A DNA stretch of 64,000 nucleotides. Origin: Riemerella anatipestifer_E. GTDB taxonomy: Bacteria > Bacteroidota > Bacteroidia > Flavobacteriales > Weeksellaceae. The translations under genes and the position numbers were made by a program. Numbering within the stretch: the first letter of the stretch is position 1; each line of letters begins with the position of its first letter. This document shows, one piece after another, positions 52,381 through 59,715 of the stretch. The stretch is from assembly GCF_009932355.1 (NCBI RefSeq), contig NZ_LEKU01000016.1, positions 1 to 64,000 on the forward strand, read 5' to 3'. The notes under the pieces were generated by a model. That model was not told the origin of the DNA. It did not search any database and saw only the letters and a list, made by a program, of their open reading frames with translations.

Positions 52381-53919
52381 TTATTTAGTTTCACTTAGTC
52401 TCAAAATATCACCAAAGACACCTCTGGCAGTTACCTTAGCCCCAGCCCCAGCTCCCATAATAACGATAGGGTTTTCGCCGTAGCTTTCGGTATAGATTTC
52501 AAAGATAGAGTCAGAGCCTTTAAGCTGTCCTAACGCCGAATGGGCAGGTACTGAAACAAGTTTTACATCAAGTACACCTTTGTCTTCTCTTAGGTTGCCG
52601 TGCAAATCGCCTACATAACGCAGAACATAGCCTGTTTCTTGGTTGTCCTTAATCTTTTGATAGGAGGCATCTAGCTCATTAAGTCTAGAAATAAATTCTT
52701 CTTTACTAATATCAGAAAGGTTTTCAGGAATGAGGTTTTGGATATTGATGTCCTCAAATTCATTGACTAAATCTAGTTCTCTCGCCAAGATTAGTAGTTT
52801 TCTCGCGACATCATTTCCTGAAAGGTCTTCCCTTGGGTCAGGTTCGGTAAAGCCTTTCTCCATCGCTTCTTTAATAATAGTAGAAAAGGCATCTCCTCTC
52901 ACCGAAAAATTATTAAATATATAGCTAAGCGACCCCGAAAATACGCCTTTAATGCGTGTAATGTCTTCGCCAGACAAATGGAGGAGCTTAATGGTGTCTA
53001 TCAATGGTAGCCCTGCCCCTACATTGGTTTCGTAGAGGTATTTCTTTTTGTTTTTCTCTAGGATACGCCTTAGTTTTTTGTATTCTCCAATCGGAAGAGT
53101 GTTGTAGATTTTGTTGGAAGAAACCAAGTCAAAGCCTTGTTCAGCTAACTCTAGATAGTTTTTTACAAAGTCTTTGCTAGCGGTATTGTCCACAGCAATT
53201 AGGTTTTCAAACTGATGCTCTTTCACAAATTGAAATAAATCTTCCAAAGTATTTTGGGTATTGGCAAACTTAACCTTTTGTCGCCAATCGCTTCCGAAGC
53301 CTCCTTTGTTAAACACAATATTTTTAGAGTTGGCTATCGCTACAATTTTAAGGTCTATTCTCTTTCGTTGCAAAATATCGTAAGCAGAATCTAAGATTTG
53401 CTCTATCAAAGTACCACCCACATTACCGTGCCCAAACAATACCAAATGTACGGCTTTAGGTTTGCCATAAAGTTCGGTTTCTATAATGTTTTTGGTTTTT
53501 TCGGCTTGGTTGGTCGCTACTACAATGTTTACACGCCCCGCTGAAGCCACTTGGTTAAGAAGTAACGGGAAAATTTTGTTACGCTGGAGTTCGGTAAGTA
53601 TTTTGTTGAAATCAGGCGTTACCAAACCAATCACAGTAATGCCATCTACGCTGTAAATTTGGCTTACAATCCCTTGGCTAATTTCGTTGTTAAACTCTTC
53701 TTTTAGGCATTGTACAGCATCTTCGGCATTACTTTCGTCCACGAGTACAGAGATGCCATTTTCTATCGCTTGTTGAGAGATAACACCAACGCTAATGTTG
53801 GCTCTATTAAGAGCGTTAAATATACGAGAGTCTATCCCTATTTGACCTAGAAAGTCCTTGCCTTCAAAATTGATGATGGCTTTGTTTGGATATATATTGA
53901 GGTTTTCTTGATTAGGCAT
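52381..53919 (-). CDS. Homoserine dehydrogenase with N-terminal ACT regulatory domains, kinase domain absent
   Basis: This enzyme reduces aspartate semialdehyde to homoserine. Residues 1-150 are two ACT-type modules (DSRIFNALNRANISVGVISQQ and DGITVIGLVTPDF) like the interface region of fused aspartokinase-homoserine dehydrogenase. From residue 155 the dehydrogenase follows: VLFGHGNVGGTLIEQIL, VDNTASKDFV, GAGLPLIDTIK, KGVFSGSLSYIFN and TEPDPREDLSGNDVARKL. So the 512-residue protein is ThrA minus its N-terminal kinase half. The kinase activity is probably provided by lysC at 20536-21774. It lies between metX and metZ in one operon. Confidence 0.92.
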   Translation of the reverse strand: MPNQENLNIYPNKAIINFEGKDFLGQIGIDSRIFNALNRANISVGVISQQAIENGISVLVDESNAEDAVQCLKEEFNNEISQGIVSQIYSVDGITVIGLVTPDFNKILTELQRNKIFPLLLNQVASAGRVNIVVATNQAEKTKNIIETELYGKPKAVHLVLFGHGNVGGTLIEQILDSAYDILQRKRIDLKIVAIANSKNIVFNKGGFGSDWRQKVKFANTQNTLEDLFQFVKEHQFENLIAVDNTASKDFVKNYLELAEQGFDLVSSNKIYNTLPIGEYKKLRRILEKNKKKYLYETNVGAGLPLIDTIKLLHLSGEDITRIKGVFSGSLSYIFNNFSVRGDAFSTIIKEAMEKGFTEPDPREDLSGNDVARKLLILARELDLVNEFEDINIQNLIPENLSDISKEEFISRLNELDASYQKIKDNQETGYVLRYVGDLHGNLREDKGVLDVKLVSVPAHSALGQLKGSDSIFEIYTESYGENPIVIMGAGAGAKVTARGVFGDILRLSETK

Positions 53920-53940
53920 AATATAATTTTTAAAGTTGAT

Positions 53941-54879
53941 TTAATATTTAATAATTGATTTGAATATATGTTTCATTTGTTCATATTCCATAAGGAAGGC
54001 ATCGTGTCCGTGTACCGATTTTATTTCGTGGTAGTGGGCATTAGCATTATTGGTTTTTAAAAGTTGATAGGTTTCCTCAATCTCAAAAGCAGGGAAAAAT
54101 AAATCACTATCCACTGCTACCAAATGGAATTCTGTTTTTATTTCGTCTAACGAAGACTCATCAACCGCAATGGTGGTTAGCAGATGGTTCATTAGTAAAT
54201 AAGCCTTTAGAGTAAACCTTTCATTAAGGCTTTCTCCGTGGAAATTGAGCCATTCGTGAGATTGCAGTAGGTCAGTATCGTCTCCTTTTTGCCTTTTAAA
54301 TCTTTTATTGAGTGAAAATGGAGTTCTATAACAAAGCATGGCGTGAGTTCTCGCTTTTTGTAGCGGTTTTTCACTATTTTCTAGGAGGTATTTCTGGACT
54401 AAACATTGGGCATTCAGCCAATCGGTTGTTTTAAAATCCGAAGCCACAGGCACAAATACTTTAGATAAGTTTCTATTAAGATTGAGCATTTCCCAACCTA
54501 TAGCACCACCAATGGAGCCACCTATAAGATAGTCTAACTGTTTAATTTTAAGTTGTTCCAATCCTAAAAGGAATAGCTGAGCCACATCTTGAGTAGTGAA
54601 GTCTTGTGGATTATCAATAAAGAAATCATTATAACCATTACCAGGAATATTAAAACAGATGACCGTGAGTTTGTTGGTATCAATGGTTTTTCCTGCTCCT
54701 ACTAAATCTTGCCACCAGCCTTTTGTTCCTGCGACATTAGAGTTTCCCGTTAGAGCATGATTGATGAGTACAATAGGAGCTGTATGTAAAGGCTGCCCAA
54801 ATAGCTCATAGCTAAGCGAGATATCGGTACTATATCCAGTAGTTGTTAAATAGTCTTTAATTTTGAGGTGATGCAACAT
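53941..54879 (-). CDS. metX: Homoserine O-acyltransferase (MetX-type alpha/beta hydrolase)
   Basis: I choose the ATG at 54879 (MLHHLKIKDYL), 312 residues, because a longer frame would run into the riboswitch. It has the MetX fold: oxyanion NHALTGNSNVAG, WWQDLVGAGKTIDT, nucleophile GGSIGGAIGWE, an aspartate in VAVDSDLFFP, and the histidine HGHDAFLMEYEQM. It is shorter than the usual 370 residues, typical of Bacteroidota. Whether acetyl or succinyl is transferred cannot be decided. It is the first gene of the metX-hom-metZ operon, 60 bases downstream of the SAM riboswitch. Confidence 0.88.
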   Translation of the reverse strand: MLHHLKIKDYLTTTGYSTDISLSYELFGQPLHTAPIVLINHALTGNSNVAGTKGWWQDLVGAGKTIDTNKLTVICFNIPGNGYNDFFIDNPQDFTTQDVAQLFLLGLEQLKIKQLDYLIGGSIGGAIGWEMLNLNRNLSKVFVPVASDFKTTDWLNAQCLVQKYLLENSEKPLQKARTHAMLCYRTPFSLNKRFKRQKGDDTDLLQSHEWLNFHGESLNERFTLKAYLLMNHLLTTIAVDESSLDEIKTEFHLVAVDSDLFFPAFEIEETYQLLKTNNANAHYHEIKSVHGHDAFLMEYEQMKHIFKSIIKY

Positions 54880-54940
54880 TCTTCTTATTATAAATTTTAA
54901 ATAACTGAAATGTTGCCAAGAAATAAGAGGTATTTTCTTG

Positions 54941-55045
54941 ATGTTATCTATCCAAAAAACTTTGGTAGAATTTAGCACCTTCTTCCATGAGGAAGGGTTG
55001 CCAAGGTTTCGCAGGGTCTATTCCCTCCACCTTTCTTGATAACAT
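54941..55045 (-). promoter_or_regulatory. SAM-I (S-box) riboswitch upstream of metX
   Basis: The minus strand from 55045 reads ATGTTATCAAGAAAGGTGG, GAGGGAATAGACCC, GCGAAACCTTGGCAACC and later AAGGTGCTAAATTCTACC, the conserved S-box core. The closing P1 stem is ATGTTATC (55045-55038) with GATAACAT (54948-54941). The element has 105 bases, a normal size. It probably represses the metX-hom-metZ operon when S-adenosylmethionine is high. Confidence 0.93.
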
Positions 55046-55075
55046 TTCCTAGTTTTTCAATGAACTAATACAGAG

Positions 55076-55105
55076 CAAAGATAGACTATTTTTTGTTTTA
55101 AACAA
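55076..55105 (-). promoter_or_regulatory. Promoter of the metX operon
   Basis: TTG (55103-55105), a 19-base spacer and TATCTTTG (55076-55083) on the minus strand are a perfect match to the phylum pattern. Transcription would begin about 25 bases before the riboswitch. Confidence 0.8.
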
Positions 55106-55146
55106 TATTTTCAACGAAAAAATAAAACCTTGCGTTTAAAATTAAC

Positions 55147-55154
55147 TAACTTTG
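55147..55154 (+). promoter_or_regulatory. ddl promoter, -7 element
   Basis: TAACTTTG matches TAnnTTTG. The nearest TTG (55130-55132) is only 14 bases upstream, so the -33 part is doubtful. The start codon is 26 bases downstream. Confidence 0.45.
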
Positions 55155-55180
55155 CATTCAACTTTTATTTATAGATTCTG

Positions 55181-56164
55181 ATGAGCAAAAAAAATATAGC
55201 CGTAGTCATGGGTGGATACTCTGATGAGTACAAAGTTTCCCTAAAAAGTGGACAACTAATTTACGATTCTTTAGACCGTGATTTATACAATGTTTATAAA
55301 GTGGTAGTTCTTAAAGAAGGTTGGTTTTATTTAGATGAAAATGAAGCTAAGCTACCAATACAAAAGGGTGATTTCTCTGTAAATCTACCTAGTGGAGAAG
55401 TACTGCGTTTTGATGTTTGCTTTAATACCATTCATGGGACACCAGGTGAAAACGGCGTGTTACAAGCATATTGGGACGCCATAGGTCAAAAATATACAGG
55501 GTGTGATTTTTACCAAAGTGCACTTACCTTTAATAAAAAAGATACTTTGGCTGTATTAGCAAAGTATGGTATTCCGTCTGCTAAAAGTTTCTACATAAAA
55601 AAAGGAGAGGCTTATGATAAAGATGAAATTATCAACGAGTTAAAGCTACCACTGTTTGTAAAGCCTAACCAAAGTGGTTCTTCTTTAGGAATTTCTAAGG
55701 TAAAAGAGGTTTCGGAGTTTGAAGCGGCTTTAGAAAAAGCATTTTTGGAAGATGATGAAATTTTAGTAGAAAGTTTCTTAGACGGTATGGAGGTATCTGT
55801 GGGCGTGCTAGATTACAAAGGTGAGACTATTGTTTTAGGCATTACAGAAATTATCCCAGAAACAGAATTTTTTGATTATGAAGCAAAGTATCAAGGAGCA
55901 TCTCAAGAGATTACACCAGCAAGGCTAGATGAGGCTACTAGATTAAGAGTAGAGGAGATTGCAAAAAGAGCTTATAACTCTTTAGGAATGAAAGGGTTTT
56001 CTAGAAGTGAATATATTATTATGGATGGTGTGCCTTATATGCTAGAAATGAATACTAACCCTGGGTTTTCACCTGCGAGTATTCTTCCTCAACAAGCGAG
56101 AATTTATGGTATCTCCATTAAAGATTTGTGTGGAAACGAGGTAGAAAAAGCTCTAGCAAAATAA
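55181..56164 (+). CDS. ddl: D-alanine-D-alanine ligase
   Basis: This ATP-grasp enzyme makes the D-Ala-D-Ala end of the peptidoglycan precursor. The 327-residue protein has VVMGGYSDEYKVSLKSG at the start, FNTIHGTPGENG, the LFVKPNQSGSSLGISKV loop, VEVSVGVLDYKG, and the ending LEMNTNPGFSPASILPQQ with the metal-binding Glu and Asn. coaD follows 7 bases downstream. Confidence 0.96.
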   Translation: MSKKNIAVVMGGYSDEYKVSLKSGQLIYDSLDRDLYNVYKVVVLKEGWFYLDENEAKLPIQKGDFSVNLPSGEVLRFDVCFNTIHGTPGENGVLQAYWDAIGQKYTGCDFYQSALTFNKKDTLAVLAKYGIPSAKSFYIKKGEAYDKDEIINELKLPLFVKPNQSGSSLGISKVKEVSEFEAALEKAFLEDDEILVESFLDGMEVSVGVLDYKGETIVLGITEIIPETEFFDYEAKYQGASQEITPARLDEATRLRVEEIAKRAYNSLGMKGFSRSEYIIMDGVPYMLEMNTNPGFSPASILPQQARIYGISIKDLCGNEVEKALAK

Positions 56165-56170
56165 TAAAAT

Positions 56171-56629
56171 ATGAAGGTAGCTGTATTTCCAGGGTCTTTT
56201 GACCCTATTACTCTAGGGCATTATGATATTATAGAGCGAGCGTCTAAACTTTTTGACCGTCTTATTATTGCTATTGGGCAAAACTCTCAAAAGCATTATA
56301 TGTTTCCACTAGAAAAAAGGATAGAGTTTATAGAGAAGTCGGTGTCTCATTTTGGAAATGTAGAGGTGGACTCATTTGAAGGGCTTACGGTGGACTATTG
56401 CATGGAGAAAGACGCTCAGTTTATCCTAAGAGGATTGAGAAACCCTGCCGACTTTGAGTTTGAAAAAGCCATCGCACATACAAATAGAACTTTGGCACAC
56501 AAAAAGTTAGAAACGGTTTTCCTTTTGACTTCTTCAGGTAAGTCGTTTATTAGTAGTAGTATTGTGAGAGAAATTATAAGCCACGGTGGTGAGTACGAAT
56601 TGCTAGTGCCTGATGCTGTAAGAGTATAA
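56171..56629 (+). CDS. coaD: Phosphopantetheine adenylyltransferase
   Basis: This enzyme makes dephospho-CoA from phosphopantetheine and ATP. The 152-residue protein has the nucleotidyltransferase start PGSFDPITLGHYDIIERA and the SGKSFISSSIVREIISHGG motif. It is in tandem with ddl. Confidence 0.96.
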   Translation: MKVAVFPGSFDPITLGHYDIIERASKLFDRLIIAIGQNSQKHYMFPLEKRIEFIEKSVSHFGNVEVDSFEGLTVDYCMEKDAQFILRGLRNPADFEFEKAIAHTNRTLAHKKLETVFLLTSSGKSFISSSIVREIISHGGEYELLVPDAVRV

Positions 56630-56661
56630 AACGAATTTAAAATTATTTTTAGCACAAACTA

Positions 56662-57282
56662 ATGCATGCAAATATCAATTTTTTAATAGAATTTCTAGGA
56701 ACCATATCTTTTGCTATGTCTGGTAGTTTTGCCGCAATGCAAAGACGATTAGACCCTTTTGGGATTCTTATTATAGCTTTTGTAACTTCCGTAGGAGGTG
56801 GTACAGTGAGGGATTTGCTTTTAGCTAAACCTGTATTTTGGATGCATGATTTGTGGATATGTGGTGTTATCTTTGTTACCTGTGTTATTTCAATGATTTT
56901 TAAATCTATTGAGCAGAACTTTAGAGTAACACTTTTTATATTTGATAGTTTTGGATTGGGATTGTTCACAATTATAGGTATACAGAAGGGGATGAGTGCT
57001 GAACTTCATCCTATTATATGCATTACTCTAGGTACTATTACAGGGTGCTTCGGAGGGATTATTAGAGATATTCTACTGAATAGAATTCCGTTGATATTTA
57101 GAAAAGAAATCTATGCAACAGCATGTATATTAGGCGGTGCTACCTTTATACTTTTGGCAACCTACACTCATTTGTCTTATCCTGTGGTTCAGATTTTTAC
57201 TATTCTGCTTATTGTAACCATAAGAACTTTAGCGGTTAAATACCATTGGCAGATGCCTAAATTTTATATTCAAGATAAGTAA
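56662..57282 (+). CDS. UPF0126 / TRIC-type membrane protein
   Basis: A 206-residue inner-membrane protein with six to seven hydrophobic helices and the two repeated glycine-rich motifs of UPF0126: GTISFAMSGSFAAMQRRLDPFG, VTSVGGGTVRDLLL and, in the second half, GTITGCFGGIIRDILL. The family is related to trimeric intracellular cation channels. Its substrate in this organism is not known. Confidence 0.88.
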   Translation: MHANINFLIEFLGTISFAMSGSFAAMQRRLDPFGILIIAFVTSVGGGTVRDLLLAKPVFWMHDLWICGVIFVTCVISMIFKSIEQNFRVTLFIFDSFGLGLFTIIGIQKGMSAELHPIICITLGTITGCFGGIIRDILLNRIPLIFRKEIYATACILGGATFILLATYTHLSYPVVQIFTILLIVTIRTLAVKYHWQMPKFYIQDK

Positions 57283-57297
57283 GATTAAATATATCTG

Positions 57298-57305
57298 TAT
57301 TTTTG
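57298..57305 (+). promoter_or_regulatory. -7 element before the PAP2 gene
   Basis: TATTTTTG ends seven bases before the ATG at 57313. No TTG is found at the expected distance, so the support is weak. Confidence 0.35.
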
Positions 57306-57312
57306 TAGAAGT

Positions 57313-58158
57313 ATGTTTAACAGTGGGATAATGAATACAAATGTTATAAAAAACCAATCTAGGGTTGGTTTTTCGTTTCTTTATTCACCAATAGTGTTGT
57401 TATTGATGATAGTCTTGTTTCTTTGGAATAAAGAAGCACTATCCATCAATGGTTATACAGGAATTCAGAAGGAAGTATTTCTTTATATCAATCATCAGTT
57501 GGGGCAATATCCTAGCTTGATGATAAATCTTACACAATTCGGAAATGCGTTGGTGTTTTTGTCGTGTTTAAGTATTTTCATTATCTATGCTCCAAAATTT
57601 TGGGAGGCTATAATTTCGGCATCACTTATTTCGCTTTTATTTTCAAGTACGCTTAAAAACTTATTTTCGGTGCCAAGACCAGCTGCTATGTTTGATGTTG
57701 ATACCTTCATCATTGTTGGCGAAAAACTTACGGGGCATAGCAGTCTGCCGTCGGGACACTCTATTACTGTTTTTACGATACTTACAGTGCTGATGTTCAG
57801 TTTTATGCCGAGGAATTTAATTTATAAGATGCTGTGGTTTTTCTTTATTATCATTACGGGTTTAATGCTAGTATCTACAAGGGTAGGCGTGGGAGCTCAT
57901 TATCCTCTTGACACTATTGTTGGTGGTATTATAGGTTATATTTCAGGAGTTTTGGGGATACTCTTTAGCCAAAAATATAAAATCTGGAATTGGATAGCTG
58001 ATAAGAAGTATTCTCCCATTTTTATGGTACTGTTTACTGTCTGTATTATCATTATTTCAAAAAATATCTTTACCGAAGGTTTAGTGGTGTTTTACCTTCC
58101 GCTGGTGTGTTTAGCAATATCATTATTTAAAATAGGATTTCTCTATGTTAAAAAGTAG
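57313..58158 (+). CDS. PAP2-family lipid phosphatase (lipid A or phospholipid phosphatase)
   Basis: A 281-residue multi-helix membrane protein. The three PAP2 motifs are present: K115-X6-R122-P (KNLFSVPRP), PSGH at 146-149 (LPSGHSITVF) and TR-X5-H-X3-D at R190, H196 and D200 (STRVGVGAHYPLD). The last 14 bases overlap the following EptA-type transferase gene, as in some lpxE-eptA pairs of other Gram-negatives. A role in removing a lipid A phosphate is likely from this context; undecaprenyl-pyrophosphate phosphatase remains possible. The start could also be the ATG at 57331. Confidence 0.85.
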   Translation: MFNSGIMNTNVIKNQSRVGFSFLYSPIVLLLMIVLFLWNKEALSINGYTGIQKEVFLYINHQLGQYPSLMINLTQFGNALVFLSCLSIFIIYAPKFWEAIISASLISLLFSSTLKNLFSVPRPAAMFDVDTFIIVGEKLTGHSSLPSGHSITVFTILTVLMFSFMPRNLIYKMLWFFFIIITGLMLVSTRVGVGAHYPLDTIVGGIIGYISGVLGILFSQKYKIWNWIADKKYSPIFMVLFTVCIIIISKNIFTEGLVVFYLPLVCLAISLFKIGFLYVKK

Positions 58159-59668
58159 TTTAAAAGTAACTCATTTCGCACTTTTAATGAGTGTGCTACA
58201 TCTGTTATTATTTCATATTCCGTTTTATACTTATGTGGTTAATAATATAGATTATACAAGTTTTAATGGAGTGCTGCTTATTGCAAGTTTAGTGGTGGTA
58301 ATGGTAGTGGCTAATTTTTTTGCATTCTATTTATTTTTGTATCTATCACGCTTTGTGGGTAAATTTTTATTAGTGTTATTCTTCCTTATCAATGCAGTTT
58401 CGGTCTATTTTATCACTACTTATGGTGTGATTATAGACGAAAGTATGATAAGCAATGTATTTAATACCAATTATGAAGAGTCTAGCAGTTTCTTTTCGGT
58501 TAAGTTGGTATTGTATTTAGTACTATTAGGTATTTTACCGAGTATTTATATTATCAGAACTAAAATTATCCCAAGCACTTTCAAGCAGTTTGCTAAGACG
58601 ATGGCACTGGCTTTATTGTTTATGGTAGTGATGGCTTTTGTAAACGCAAGTAACTGGCTTTGGGTAGATAAAAACTCTAAACAGTTGGGTGGCTTGGCAA
58701 TGCCTTGGTCTTATAGTGTAAACACGGCGTTGTACCACATTCACAAGTACAAAAAGAATGAAAAGGAGATTTTATTACCAAATGCTAAGATAAAGGATAA
58801 CGAAAAATCGGTAGTAGTATTGGTGATAGGAGAATCGGCGAGAAGTCAGAATTTTTCGCTTTATGGCTATAATAAAAATACCAATCCATTACTATCAAAA
58901 ACGAGTAATGTTTTTCATTTCAAAGCCAACTCTTGTGCCACTTATACCACGGCAGGGGTTAAATGTATTTTAGAGCATACCAATAGTGATGATTTGTATG
59001 AAATACTACCTAACTATTTATATCGTAACGATGTAGAAGTGATTTGGAGAACTACCAACTGGGGCGAACCGCCATTACATATTGCGAATTATCAGAACAA
59101 AGAAGCTCTAATGAAAGACTGCAACAAGCCCGAATGTGATTATGATGAGGTGCTTGTAAACGGATTAAAGGAGCAAATATTGGCAAGTAAAAAGAATAAA
59201 GTATTGGTAGTTTTACATACAAGTACCAGCCACGGACCTACTTATAGTAAAAAATATCCATCAAAGTTTGAAGTGTTTAAACCTGTTTGTAATAGTGTAG
59301 AGTTGGGTAAATGTTCTCAAACAGAATTGGTAAATGCTTACGATAATACCATTGTTTATACAGACTATATCCTACATAATGTTATCGAGAATTTAAAAGA
59401 ACTAAAAGATTATAAAAGCACAATGCTGTTCGTTTCTGACCACGGCGAGTCTTTGGGAGAGAAAAACTTATACATGCACGGAGTGCCTTTAAGCATTGCA
59501 CCTAAAGAGCAGTATGAAATACCATTTATTGTTTGGTTGTCGGATAATAGCAACAAAAAACTAAAGCCAAACGAGGTGCTTTCTCAAAACCATGTATTTC
59601 ACAGTGTGCTTAACTTTTTAGGAGTAGAAAGCCCTATCTATAAAGAAGAAATGAATATTTTTAAATAG
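58145..59668 (+). CDS. EptA/MCR-type phosphoethanolamine transferase
   Basis: This enzyme adds phosphoethanolamine, probably to lipid A. The 507-residue protein has five membrane helices in the first 170 residues and a periplasmic sulfatase-like domain. Key residues are in place: E230 (IGESARSQNFSLYGY), the nucleophile T268 in SCATYTTAGVKC with cysteines C264 and C274, HTSTSHGPTYSKKYP, and SDHGESLGEKNLYMHG with the metal ligands. It starts inside the end of the PAP2 gene. Together the two could exchange a lipid A phosphate for phosphoethanolamine and reduce binding of cationic peptides; this is inference. Confidence 0.92.
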   Translation: MLKSSLKVTHFALLMSVLHLLLFHIPFYTYVVNNIDYTSFNGVLLIASLVVVMVVANFFAFYLFLYLSRFVGKFLLVLFFLINAVSVYFITTYGVIIDESMISNVFNTNYEESSSFFSVKLVLYLVLLGILPSIYIIRTKIIPSTFKQFAKTMALALLFMVVMAFVNASNWLWVDKNSKQLGGLAMPWSYSVNTALYHIHKYKKNEKEILLPNAKIKDNEKSVVVLVIGESARSQNFSLYGYNKNTNPLLSKTSNVFHFKANSCATYTTAGVKCILEHTNSDDLYEILPNYLYRNDVEVIWRTTNWGEPPLHIANYQNKEALMKDCNKPECDYDEVLVNGLKEQILASKKNKVLVVLHTSTSHGPTYSKKYPSKFEVFKPVCNSVELGKCSQTELVNAYDNTIVYTDYILHNVIENLKELKDYKSTMLFVSDHGESLGEKNLYMHGVPLSIAPKEQYEIPFIVWLSDNSNKKLKPNEVLSQNHVFHSVLNFLGVESPIYKEEMNIFK

Positions 59669-59715
59669 GCAGTTTTTCTTTTTTACTAAATTTTTTAATG
59701 TAGTCAAAGGATTTT

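Noticed and set aside
54880..54978. N-terminal extension of MetX to 54978
   Set aside because: It runs into the SAM riboswitch and is not part of the family.
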